Below, one piece after another: positions 43,580-52,060 of a stretch of 64,000 nt of DNA (the first letter of the stretch is position 1; every line of letters starts with the position of its first letter). The stretch spans positions 124,001 through 188,000 of the forward strand of contig NZ_SADV01000003.1 in assembly GCF_006864135.1 (NCBI RefSeq). Direction: 5' to 3'. Source of the DNA: Lysinibacillus sphaericus. GTDB lineage: Bacteria > Bacillota > Bacilli > Bacillales_A > Planococcaceae. The translations under genes were made by a program, and so were the position numbers. The notes under the pieces are model-generated. The model did not search any database. It was not told the origin of the DNA and worked only from the letters and a program-made list of their open reading frames with translations.

Positions 43580-44307
43580 ATGAACACTCCTCTAAACACA
43601 AAAAATGTAAATATAAACATTACAATACAATCACTGAATTGGAATGACACATGTTGAAAGCAAGAACGCTCTTTCGGGTTTTCAATCCCTCTCGCTATGC
43701 TTGCAGCAGATAATTCATCAGCAATTTTTGAGGCTGCCATCAATAAAGGAACGTAAATACATTCAACCGTTTGCACAGGATTTTTTAGAAAACCTATTAT
43801 GGAGGGTGAGATGCCTCTTAACTTCATAGCATCCTTTATATATCGCCAATCCTCACCAATCATTGGAAAATAGCGCAACATTACAGCTAATGGAATAATT
43901 ACCTTTTTGGAAATTCTTATTTTTCCTAAAGCCGTCATAAATTCATTTATTTTTGTTGTTCCAACTAACAATCCACCCATTACAACGCACGGGAATATTT
44001 TCCTAATAAACATTGTAAATGATACAAACATTAGCTCCCACGCACCTGACAAAAACATTTCACTTACTAAGTGAACGCCTAGAATTAACCCGTAACCAAG
44101 CATCATTTTCAATGAAAAAGAAAACATTCCCATTAGAAAGCAAAGACTCAATATTATGGCTATTAAAATGCGTTCAAATTGAAAAGAAGGTGACAAAAAA
44201 ACCGCTGCATTTACTAACAGTAGTAGATATATTTTCGTTCTTGGATCAAGTTTGAAGGTGAAAACATGCATATGCATATTGCCCTGCAATTCTTCTCCCT
44301 TATTCAT
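43573..44307 (-). CDS. ECF transporter T component (CbiQ/EcfT family)
   Basis: A 244-residue membrane protein with about five hydrophobic segments. MKLRGIS and SAASIARGIENP are the two Ala/Arg-Gly coupling motifs by which EcfT proteins grip the ATPases. It links the double ATPase to the S component in one importer. I keep the ATG at 44307, with GGCGGTG upstream; an internal ATG ten codons later has a weaker site. Overlap with the ATPase start implies stoichiometric synthesis. Confidence 0.9.
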   Translation of the reverse strand: MNKGEELQGNMHMHVFTFKLDPRTKIYLLLLVNAAVFLSPSFQFERILIAIILSLCFLMGMFSFSLKMMLGYGLILGVHLVSEMFLSGAWELMFVSFTMFIRKIFPCVVMGGLLVGTTKINEFMTALGKIRISKKVIIPLAVMLRYFPMIGEDWRYIKDAMKLRGISPSIIGFLKNPVQTVECIYVPLLMAASKIADELSAASIARGIENPKERSCFQHVSFQFSDCIVMFIFTFFVFRGVFIC

Positions 44308-44323
44308 AATTTCACCGCCCTAC

Positions 44324-44932
44324 CTATGCAAGCACTCCTGATTTTTCAAACTGTTTTCTCAATAATTTTTTTCCCAATAAACCGCTGATCAAAGCGCATA
44401 GCATTGTGCCAACAAACATTGTTGGTAACATCCAATTTTGGGCAGTTGTTAACATCGTATCCATATAAGCTTGTTCTGTTCCTTGACCTACCAAATACTC
44501 CTTATACGCTTGTTGATTAAGCCACAACATTACGTAAGAACCCATTGGATGAAGTGCAAAAACAATATAGCTTAAAATATTTATTGAAATATTTTTATAC
44601 TTACCAATCGCTGCTATTAATTCACCAATTATAGCTACTCCTATACAAGCTAATGACCATAACCAGTACATCCCTGTAACAAATGTAATAATCGCTAACA
44701 ATATTCCTAAAATAAGAATAGGACCAAATTTTGGTACTTTAGCAATCATTAATAAATAAATAGGTCCCGTTAATAGAGCAGCGCCAGCTGGCATTAAAAA
44801 CGTTAATACAGGATTGGGGGCAAAAAGGGCTGATCCAATCATCATGAATATAAAGAACAGTGCTGAGAAAATACCGACTGTAATTAAATCTTTAATACTT
44901 AAAGTTTTTTGTTGTATTGTTTGCGAATACAT
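44324..44932 (-). CDS. ECF transporter S component (TIGR02185/Trep_Strep type)
   Basis: A 202-residue membrane protein with six hydrophobic segments, resembling the Trep_Strep family of S components (TVGIFSALFFIFMMIGSALF, LFAPNPVLTFLMPAG, PMGSYVMLWLNQQAYKEYLV). The S component binds the cargo. Family members are often beside siderophore synthetases, so the cargo may be the metallophore, its metal complex or a precursor. It is the first gene of the 15-gene operon, with GGAAGGGAAG before the ATG at 44932 and a Fur box about 55 bases upstream. Confidence 0.85.
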   Translation of the reverse strand: MYSQTIQQKTLSIKDLITVGIFSALFFIFMMIGSALFAPNPVLTFLMPAGAALLTGPIYLLMIAKVPKFGPILILGILLAIITFVTGMYWLWSLACIGVAIIGELIAAIGKYKNISINILSYIVFALHPMGSYVMLWLNQQAYKEYLVGQGTEQAYMDTMLTTAQNWMLPTMFVGTMLCALISGLLGKKLLRKQFEKSGVLA

Positions 44933-44986
44933 TTTTATACTTCCCTTCCTTCATATAGTAATTATTACTATATTTACTTTATTACA

Positions 44987-45015
44987 TTGATAATGATTAT
45001 CATTACCATTATAAT
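44987..45015 (+). promoter_or_regulatory. sigma-A promoter of the AraC-type regulator gene
   Basis: TTGATA (44987-44992), a 17-base spacer, and TATAAT (45010-45015). The Fur box covers the -35 box and most of the spacer, so Fur-Fe should block this promoter. The leftward operon promoter must lie in the same 170-base gap but I cannot pick it with confidence. Confidence 0.7.
44988..45002. promoter_or_regulatory. Fur box
   Basis: TGATAATGATTATCA is a perfect 7-1-7 inverted repeat equal to the Bacillus Fur consensus. Extended to 19 bases it reads GATAATGATTATCATTACC, 17 of 19 matches to the classic box. It lies between the divergent metallophore operon and the regulator gene and should repress both under iron-replete conditions. 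Confidence 0.92.
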
Positions 45016-45101
45016 GAATCGTAGTACATAAAAAAATAACTACACAATGTTTTCGTCTAATCAAGGAAGAGGAAAGTCTAATTGAGGAAAGGAGAAAACA
45101 G

Positions 45102-46061
45102 ATGACATCTCATCATTTTAAACCTCTATTATTAGAGAATGGTTTTTCAAAATTTGACCAAATGAGCAAATATAACTCAGTGGGTACTACATATACAATC
45201 GATCCAACTTTAGGTAAAGGTTATTATTGGATATATCATTACAAGGAAATGTTTTCTATTCTTATTCATGATTTTTATTTTTTTGAGGATTATCAGTTAG
45301 AATTAACAATGCCTGAACTTTTAACCGTCTCATACTATGAATCTATTTCAGGTGAGGAGCTTAACCCTTACCAACAATTAAAGCCAGGTTATATAAGAAG
45401 TTATTGGGGAAAAGGAGAAAAATATAGCGCTATTATTCATAAAAATATTCCAGTACAATCAATCGGTATTGAGTTTACCCCTATTTTTTGTGATCAATTT
45501 CTAGTACATAAATATGGTGAAAAATATGTGAATCCACGTCAAGCATTAACAACACTAAAAGCCACAACTACTTTTCCAGAAATGGTAATCCTGTTTCGAC
45601 AAATAGCGGCTTATCGTGGTGCTGATCTGACCTCTGCACTTTTTTATGAAGGGAAAGTATATGAAGCATTAGCCCTTATAATGGAACGTGTACTTTACAA
45701 TGAAACTTGTCATTGCTCACAAATTTCTAAAGAAGATATTCACCAAATTGAGCACGTAGCCACTCATATAGAAAAGTACTACGCCCTACAACTAACTTTA
45801 GATCATTTAACTAAAATTTCTTGTATGGGTGCTACAAAATTAAAAAAATTATTTAAAGAAGTGTATCATTGCACAATTACGGAATATATTCAAAAACAAC
45901 GTGTTCATCAGGCTGAGAAATTACTAGCTCATACAGAGCTCCCTATTAACGAAATTGCTCGAACAGTAGGCTATCAAAGTGCAGGTAGATTTTCAGAGTT
46001 ATTTAAACGCTATGCCGATTTAACACCGAAAGAATATAGGCAGCAAATATTTAGAGGTTAA
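45102..46061 (+). CDS. AraC-family metallophore regulator (YbtA/PchR-like)
   Basis: A 319-residue regulator. The C-terminal 100 residues hold two helix-turn-helix motifs (LTLDHLTKISCMGATKLKKLFK and PINEIARTVGYQSAGRFSEL) ending in the AraC signature FKRYADLTPKEYRQ. The N-terminal part (ISGEELNPYQQLKPG, IPVQSIGIEF) resembles the sensor region of PchR and YbtA, which bind the ferric siderophore and then activate synthesis and uptake genes. It is divergent from the operon and shares its Fur box. GGAGAAA precedes the ATG at 45102. Confidence 0.9.
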   Translation: MTSHHFKPLLLENGFSKFDQMSKYNSVGTTYTIDPTLGKGYYWIYHYKEMFSILIHDFYFFEDYQLELTMPELLTVSYYESISGEELNPYQQLKPGYIRSYWGKGEKYSAIIHKNIPVQSIGIEFTPIFCDQFLVHKYGEKYVNPRQALTTLKATTTFPEMVILFRQIAAYRGADLTSALFYEGKVYEALALIMERVLYNETCHCSQISKEDIHQIEHVATHIEKYYALQLTLDHLTKISCMGATKLKKLFKEVYHCTITEYIQKQRVHQAEKLLAHTELPINEIARTVGYQSAGRFSELFKRYADLTPKEYRQQIFRG

Positions 46062-46268
46062 ACATAGTAGGTGGTTACTGACCATCATAAAACTTGCTCT
46101 ACTTCCCATTACAGATTCACATTTCGATAAATACCATTCAAAATTCACAGCTTTCATTTCAAATGACAAACAGAACAAACTTCAGCAATTCCATTTTAAA
46201 GATGACTATAACTCGAGGTTTATTAGCTGACATATTAGCTAGATATTTAATTTCAACAAATTTTAATA

Positions 46269-47828
46269 TTGCCCCATCAGCTATCGAATTTGACAACTTG
46301 CTGTTCCAATGAGCAAATTGGATTAAAGCCGTTAGAAATAAACACTATTTATGAGATAACAGCCGACCATCGTATTAAAATGGGAAACACATTGAAGAGA
46401 GTTTCTCTAGGATTTTTTCATAAACATCGGACAGGTGACATTAATAGTGCGGTTACAACGGACCTATTATTTTTTGAAATGATGGGCATCAAAATGATCG
46501 ATGTTGTAGTGAATGGATATATTATGACATTCACGATGATTCTTTTCTTACTACTATATCAACCAATTATGGCTTTAGTTGCTATTAGCGGTGTTGCCGT
46601 CTCTTCTCTCTTCTTAAGACTAATTCAAAATCATAGTAGAAAAAATGCTGTTTATCATCAAAAAAGTCAACATCAACTTGTGAGCGCTACATTAGAATAT
46701 TTACGTGGGATGGCAGTCATTAAAAATTTTAATCAAGAAGGAATTGCATCTCGTAATGTACAGGAAGCCTTCCACAATAGCAAACAAGTCAATTTGATGA
46801 TTCTGAAAGGCTTTGGGACTTTCAACGTTGGCCATCGAATGGCTCTGAAGCTTTCTTCCGTACTTCTCGTATTTGTTGGAGCCTATTTGGTTACGAATGG
46901 GGAAATGGTTCTAGCTGATATGTTTTTAATTACATTGTTTTCATTTGTAATGTTTGATAGCATTGAACCAATAAGCGATGCTATACATGTTCAAGAAACA
47001 ATAGACAATACACTTGATAAACTTGAAACAATTGAAAACACGACATCCATTGATGAGAAAGGAGAAAATATCAATCTTAAACACTATAATATTCAGTTTG
47101 ATAAAGTATCCTTCGCATACGATGAAAGACCCATCATTCAAGATGTAACTTTTACTATTAAAGAAGGGACAACCACTGCGATTGTCGGCCCATCAGGCTC
47201 AGGTAAAACGACTTTGTGCAATTTGATTGCTCGTTTTTATGATGTGAATAAAGGTTCTATATCTATTGATGGTATCAACATTCAAACGATAAAGCTAAAT
47301 AACCTATTATCATCCATCAGCATGGTATTCCAAAAGGTATATTTGTTCAACGATACCATTTATAATAATATTCTTTTCGGAAATCCGAATGCTTCGAAAG
47401 ACGAAATCATTGATGCAGCGACAAAAGCACAATGCCACGACTTTATTATGTCACTTGAAAACGGTTATGATACAGTTCTCACTGACGGTGGCTCTTCTCT
47501 ATCAGGGGGTGAGAAACAACGAATCTCAATTGCACGTGCTATTTTGAAAAATGCACCTATTATTATATTAGATGAAGCGACTGCAAGTCTTGATCCTGAA
47601 AACGAAACGCTCCTTCAAGCTGCACTAGATGAATTAATTCAAGGAAAAATAACAATCATCATCGCTCACCGTCTATCCACGATACAAAATGCAAATCAAA
47701 TTATTGTCATTGAAGACGGTAAAGTTATCCAAAAAGGGACGCATCATTCACTTATTAAAGAAGAAGGTGTGTATCGTCATTTTATTAATATTCGACAAGC
47801 TGCTGAGAATTGGAGGCTTTCAACATAG
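46269..47828 (+). pseudogene. 5'-truncated ABC half-transporter (permease-ATPase)
   Basis: The frame encodes four of the usual six membrane segments, then a complete ATPase (GPSGSGKTT, LSGGEKQR, IIILDEATASLD, IIAHRLS). Family resemblance begins only at about residue 40 (RVSLGFFHKHRTGDINSAVT), so roughly the first 90 residues, including membrane segments 1 and 2, are missing. I find no ribosome binding site before 46269 or nearby ATGs and no lost 5' part upstream in other frames. It follows the AraC gene by about 200 bases and may be a relic of a second siderophore transporter. A shortened protein could still be made. Confidence 0.7.
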
Positions 47829-47835
47829 TTTATAG

Positions 47836-47862
47836 AAGGGGCTGTCTACCGACAGCCCCTTT
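47836..47862. terminator. strong hairpin terminator
   Basis: AAGGGGCTGTC and GACAGCCCCTT pair perfectly around a four-base loop right after the truncated transporter gene. T-runs are short on both sides. Confidence 0.8.
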
Positions 47863-47902
47863 AATGGGTGAATGCTCTATTTATATTGTCACTAAACTTT
47901 AC

Positions 47903-48202
47903 TTATGTAGACCTTAGTGAAAAAACGTTTTTTATCGCACCTATTATTCCAGGCACGAGAAATACGACACCAAAAAAGATAGCAAGTAAATTAAAATGTT
48001 GTGTTTCATAAAAAGTAAACCACTCTCTGAAAATTGAGGCTTCAGTAATTCTTCCAAATAACGTTCCACCAAAATCTCGATAATTAGGTATCCACCCTGT
48101 TACTTCAAATGTAATAAAGATGATTTGTGACAATACGAATACACCAATAGAAGATACCCAAGGTCTTTTCAAAAATGGAATATGATGTTGTTTTTTAGTC
48201 AT
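47903..48202 (-). CDS. small two-helix membrane protein (YfzA-like)
   Basis: A 99-residue membrane protein with two hydrophobic segments (about 12-32 and 68-90) and a central FEVTGWIPNYRDFGGTLFGR loop, resembling YfzA of Bacillus from memory. The start is the ATG at 48202 (MTKKQHHIPF), which has GGAGGGAGGGG upstream; the ATG six codons earlier lies within that site. Function unknown. A 47-residue membrane protein gene lies just upstream on the same strand. Confidence 0.75.
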   Translation of the reverse strand: MTKKQHHIPFLKRPWVSSIGVFVLSQIIFITFEVTGWIPNYRDFGGTLFGRITEASIFREWFTFYETQHFNLLAIFFGVVFLVPGIIGAIKNVFSLRST

Positions 48203-48246
48203 GTAATCCCCTCCCTCCATTTCTTCAACGTCAAAATGAAATATAT

Positions 48247-48390
48247 CTAGTATTTCTCTGAAAACCCATCTCTAAGGTATTCTATTATTTCTTGACCCAA
48301 AAACGAAACAGTCAACAGAATCAATATAAGGAAAATAGCTAAACCACCGAAAATAAACGAGAACACTATCCCCCATTTTTTATCATTCAA
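48247..48390 (-). CDS. 47-residue single-helix membrane protein
   Basis: A short frame with a TTG start at 48390 and GGAGAGG four bases before it. The protein begins NDKKWGIVFSFIFGGLAIFL after the initiator, has one membrane helix, and ends YLRDGFSEKY. It lies 45 bases upstream of the YfzA-like gene on the same strand and may be co-transcribed. I do not recognise it. Good start signals and an uninterrupted hydrophobic core argue that it is real. Confidence 0.55.
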   Translation of the reverse strand: MNDKKWGIVFSFIFGGLAIFLILILLTVSFLGQEIIEYLRDGFSEKY

Positions 48391-48719
48391 TAAAACCTCT
48401 CCTATTCCAGCATTTTGTTCCTAGATAATAATGACATCTTTCATTTAATAATACCTCAAATCAGATGTATTCGCATAAATATTTCCATTTATACACAACA
48501 TTTGAAGAGACTTCTGTTAATTGTTGATCCAAGATGAATTACATTTTCTGCATCGGCTATTGAAAAACCATGACGTTGTATATTTATTAAAAAAGGCAGT
48601 TTTCTAAAAAAAATGTTGTTATTCAGCTAACGGTACAATTTATTTGGACAAAGATATCAATTTCATATTAAAATTGACATTGATTAAATTATTTAAGAGA
48701 TAATCGAGGAGAGACATCA

Positions 48720-49234
48720 TTGCAGATTTATTCATATAACATCCCAGAATTAGATTTATATCACACAAGCATTCCCATTTACAACAAGGACAACAAAGTG
48801 ATAAGTATCCTCAAAAAAATCGCCACCGCATCCTAACACAACTGTTTCATACGCTTCTCCGATACGGAATGCCATATTGCTATAATGCTATTTCAATTGA
48901 TAATAATTCAATATACAAAATCGATTGCATATTTACAGGTATTCGTTATACACTATATAGCCGCAATGCAATGGATAAGGTTTCAATTACACAAAAGCGT
49001 GTGCAATTAATTGAAAAGGTGCAAACTTTTCTGATCAACGGGGACGTGTACCAATTTGAGAAAGTTTACACTAATTCAGGAACTTTAACGTTAAATGGTG
49101 AAAAGATTGCTGTAATTAAAAATTTAGATAATACAAATACAAATTTAACGAATCGTATCCACATTGAAGCAATCAATGATGAAATCGCATCTCTAACTGC
49201 TATAATGTATCAAACATTTGTACGTAAATTTTGA
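48720..49234 (+). pseudogene. tubby C-terminal-domain-like protein, frameshifted
   Basis: A TTG at 48720 with GGAGAGA upstream starts LQIYSYNIPELDLYHTSIPI and stops after about 38 codons. Shifted by one, the sequence continues from about 48815 as HRILTQLFHTLLRYGMPYCY, DCIFTGIRYTLYS and NGDVYQFEKVYTNSGTLTLN to the stop at 49234. The pattern of beta strands and the ING-D-YxFEK motif resemble the tubby C-terminal-like proteins of Bacillaceae; the assignment is tentative. One indel accounts for the break. Confidence 0.6.
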
Positions 49235-49285
49235 TAGCAAAAGTTTAATATTTCAATGAGCCGTGTGCTTCAATTTATGAAAGAT

Positions 49286-49372
49286 CAAAAAAAGACAGAA
49301 TTGATTCTACATCAATTTGTAGATTTATCCTGTCTTTATTTTTTAACAGCTACATACTTTTAGAAAACAGCC
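49286..49372. repeat. dispersed hairpin repeat, family R3, copy 2 (inverted)
   Basis: Its reverse complement begins GGCTGTTTTCTAAAAG and carries ACAGGATAAATCTACAAATT and GATGTAGAATCAATTCTGTC, matching copy 1 at 3602-3695 at most positions. It can form a hairpin with AAAGACAGAATT and the GTCTTT side as outer arms. Confidence 0.6.
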
Positions 49373-49383
49373 TTATTAAAGCC

Positions 49384-49413
49384 AAAAAGCCACACCAAGT
49401 TAGATGTGACTTC
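49384..49413 (-). terminator. terminator of the 75-residue protein gene
   Basis: On the minus strand GTCACATC pairs with GGTGTGGC (two G-T pairs), followed by TTTTTGGC. Confidence 0.65.
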
Positions 49414-49422
49414 AACATTTGA

Positions 49423-49650
49423 TTAATCAAATTCTAAAATATTTTTTTCTACTACTACTTGATAAACCTCTTTCGTACTGATTAAAATCGTTTTATAATG
49501 TTCTGTTTCAGTAAATGAATACCAAGACTTCTCATTGAGCCCATTTGAAAGTTCTTCTGTAAAAGTTTCTTGTTCAATATTATTCTTGATTTTATATTCT
49601 TCTTCACGACCTTCGTCAAAGTAAAACTTCACTTTATATTCATACTCCAT
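49423..49650 (-). CDS. unrecognised 75-residue acidic protein
   Basis: A small soluble protein (MEYEYKVKFYFDEGREEEYK at the start, STKEVYQVVVEKNILEFD at the end), probably an alpha-beta fold with strands at both ends. GGGAGGTG is eight bases upstream of the ATG. The gene has its own terminator. Similar short EYKVKFYFDEG proteins occur in Bacillaceae accessory regions and phages as I recall, without a known function. Confidence 0.7.
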   Translation of the reverse strand: MEYEYKVKFYFDEGREEEYKIKNNIEQETFTEELSNGLNEKSWYSFTETEHYKTILISTKEVYQVVVEKNILEFD

Positions 49651-49711
49651 AAATCAACACCTCCCATCTACTTATATAATGGGTTGTAAGTACAAAAATT
49701 ATGAAACATAA

Positions 49712-49742
49712 TAAAAAGCCACACCTAGTTAGGTATGACATT
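49712..49742 (-). terminator. orphan duplicate terminator
   Basis: On the minus strand GTCATACC pairs with GGTGTGGC, followed by TTTTTATT. It closely resembles the terminator at 49384-49413, but no intact gene precedes it; the sequence to 49857 has no convincing frame. Confidence 0.6.
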
Positions 49743-49857
49743 CATTCTTCTTCATTTTCTGCTCATTCTACATACATTGCTCAAAAACCTCAAAGTTCCA
49801 GCTAAGTCCAAGACATCATCAAACATCCTGTTCGCATATCAACCAACCATAAAAAAT

Positions 49858-49892
49858 AGCCCTCTTAACAAATACTTATTAAGAGAGCTTTA
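49858..49892 (-). terminator. terminator of the secreted 252-residue protein gene
   Basis: On the minus strand CTCTTAATAAG and the near-complementary TTGTTAAGAG form the stem (with GCT/GGC ends), followed by TATTTTTTATG. Confidence 0.75.
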
Positions 49893-49908
49893 TATAATTC
49901 CTAATCTA

Positions 49909-50664
49909 TCACTTATCTCCAACTGGCTTTAATAAATTCATCGGAAGCCAAACAGCACTATCGTGTCTTCCCTCTAACTTATCGACTACATATATATAAC
50001 CATTAATTTCATTATACCATGAATAAACAATACTTCCCTTTTTCATAAATCTTTCAGTTTTAGATTCTTTTAATGGAACGCCTTTCCCTTCTGCATCTCC
50101 TGTTAGTTCATAACGTACACCTCTATCTCTCGATATTGTCTCAGCGATTTTAAGATCTGTACCAGGATATTCATAGCAAAATTCGTAAGTACCATCACCA
50201 CTGTCGCAATACTTCAGAAGTTGTCCATTATTTGTATCCTTGAAATAAATACCCCATAATCCTTCTTTTTTGAAGTAACTTCCGTAACTACTAGCAATAC
50301 CATCACGATTAATATAAATATAAGTTGGATTGTTAAAGAAAGATGAACGAATTTTTATTGGCACTTCTTTGAAAACTACTAAATCCGTTGCTTGCACGCG
50401 ATATTGCCCCATCTGGTAAAATATTTTGCCATCATATTTCTCAATATCATACGTTTTAAAGAAGTTATTTCGCTTAACCACTAACGAATCAAATGTACCA
50501 TTTGGATTTTTCTTGTATACCTTGATGTCTTTTTTAAAGGTCATTTTTCCGGTTTGGCCTTTTACAACTTCGGCTCCATCATACATCACTTTTGCTTCTG
50601 ATTTTGTTGGATTTACTACTGCAAATACAAATGCTGCTAGTAACACAATAAATAATTTTTTCAT
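49909..50664 (-). CDS. secreted protein of unknown function
   Basis: A 251-residue exported protein. The signal peptide KKLFIVLLAAFVFAVVNPTK ends near SEAKV, an AxA-like site. The mature part is beta-rich and tyrosine-rich with segments such as GQTGKMTFKKDIKVYKKNPN and YVVDKLEGRHDSAVWLPMNL, suggestive of SH3-like or other small beta modules. I choose the ATG at 50664 with AGGGAGAG upstream; the ATG at 50700 lacks a site. Two cysteines (YCDSGDGTYEFCYE) could form a disulfide outside the cell. Family unknown. Confidence 0.75.
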   Translation of the reverse strand: MKKLFIVLLAAFVFAVVNPTKSEAKVMYDGAEVVKGQTGKMTFKKDIKVYKKNPNGTFDSLVVKRNNFFKTYDIEKYDGKIFYQMGQYRVQATDLVVFKEVPIKIRSSFFNNPTYIYINRDGIASSYGSYFKKEGLWGIYFKDTNNGQLLKYCDSGDGTYEFCYEYPGTDLKIAETISRDRGVRYELTGDAEGKGVPLKESKTERFMKKGSIVYSWYNEINGYIYVVDKLEGRHDSAVWLPMNLLKPVGDK

Positions 50665-50926
50665 TATTCTCTCCCTTCTCAGCTTTATTATAGAAAACAC
50701 AATTTCTTAGTATAATATACTAACAATCCAAAATACTAACAATAAAAACGTGATAATGGAAGTATTATCACAAAATTAGAGTGTTTTTCCTTAAAATAAT
50801 TTCTTATCTCTAGGTACTCTGATATGAAAATGACGGTTTACATTTAAAGACCTTTAACTAGTAAAGATATAAATAGAGCTAGTGACTATTTTGATGATTT
50901 AATTTAATTGGTCACTTTTTGGTCAC

Positions 50927-51865
50927 TCACCTCATTTTTCTACATAATTCTTTAAAATTACACCCTTTACAGTGCCATTTTTCAAGGGTTTGCTCAAATT
51001 CCTCAAAGTCCACGGGCTCATTGGAGAAAATATCTGCCTGATATTTTTTCATTTCTAGTACACTTCGCTGAAACGTATGTAAAATATTGTCCATATCAAA
51101 TGCTGTAAAGGCATATTTTTTTCGTTTACCCGGTAATAAATATTCATTATAGACATCAATCTGGTCAAGAGATACACGATATTTCTGTTGAATATAGTAT
51201 GCGTAGAGCGCTAATTGCTGGCGATCATCATCGGATTCTCCGCCTGTTTTCCAGTCGATAATAATCCACTTGTCTGCTATTTCATCGTAATAATGAAAAT
51301 CCATTACGACGAAAACTTGTATCCCCTCTATTTTCATGGAACGAAATTGTTCAGGCTCACCAATTCTTAGGGAGCCTTTTTGAGCGGTAATTTGCTGGAA
51401 AGTATCACTGTTAAGAAAGTTGTCAAAGACTGCGGTCATTCGCTCCTTATAGTCTTGTACAAGTTCAGGATTTAACTGCCCATCGTAATAAATTTCCTGC
51501 ATCATATAAAATTTATTCGGCTTATGTCTCCATAAATCTACATGGCGTGTAGAATCGATAAAAGCGGCATTAAGCTGGCCACGTGCACGATTTACTAGCT
51601 CAGCAACAGTTGGGGCCTTGCCGGTTTGCAAATAATCATTGATCGATTGCTCTATTAAATGATGGACAATTTGCCCAAATAAAATCGGCATGGATTGCAG
51701 CTTTTTTAAGCGATAGACATGTTGATGATACGGCTCCACATTGTAACTTAACCAGCCATTATGAGAAAAATAATATTCATAGCCATATTTTCGCGCACAG
51801 CTTGTTAACGTTTTATGACGTGACAGTGACCACGAAAAAGATGGAAAAGGTGTGATTTCAAACAT
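50927..51865 (-). CDS. RecB-like PD-(D/E)XK nuclease with Fe-S cysteines
   Basis: A 312-residue protein of the PDDEXK_1 (RecB C-terminal) superfamily. MDFHYY, then IIDWKTG (D-x-K catalytic core) and RQQLALYAYYI (QxxxY motif) mark the nuclease site. Cys in TSCARKYGYEYY together with the C-terminal CKGCNFKELC are placed as in AddB-type Fe-S nuclease domains. It probably acts in DNA repair or defence against foreign DNA. The start is the ATG at 51865 with GGGAGG upstream; the upstream extension of the frame runs into an R2 repeat and should not be translated. Confidence 0.88.
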   Translation of the reverse strand: MFEITPFPSFSWSLSRHKTLTSCARKYGYEYYFSHNGWLSYNVEPYHQHVYRLKKLQSMPILFGQIVHHLIEQSINDYLQTGKAPTVAELVNRARGQLNAAFIDSTRHVDLWRHKPNKFYMMQEIYYDGQLNPELVQDYKERMTAVFDNFLNSDTFQQITAQKGSLRIGEPEQFRSMKIEGIQVFVVMDFHYYDEIADKWIIIDWKTGGESDDDRQQLALYAYYIQQKYRVSLDQIDVYNEYLLPGKRKKYAFTAFDMDNILHTFQRSVLEMKKYQADIFSNEPVDFEEFEQTLEKWHCKGCNFKELCRKMR

Positions 51866-51904
51866 GGATATCGCCTCCCTATATGTGTATTTTATCAATT
51901 TCGA

Positions 51905-51990
51905 CTTGGCGTAATTGCCGCTGCCGCTTCGCTTTCGCGCAGATAAACAATCCGTGACATCCGCCGGAGGCTTTACCTTCATTCAGTAGA
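51905..51990. repeat. dispersed intergenic repeat, family R2, copy 1
   Basis: TCCGTGACATCCGCCGGAGG then CTTTACCTTCATTCAG matches 56128-56166 with a few changes. It also carries CCGCTTCGCTTTCGC, a word shared with the R1 repeats, hinting at a mosaic origin. Confidence 0.7.
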
Positions 51991-52060
51991 TGTTTGGATA
52001 TCCGCTGAAAAGGAATCACATCTCCATTTATCTCATCACCTTCATACGTAGATGTGTCTT

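Noticed and set aside
46094..46312. 72-residue frame upstream of the truncated ABC gene
   Set aside because: Not in frame with it and shows no similarity to the missing transporter N-terminus; no ribosome binding site.
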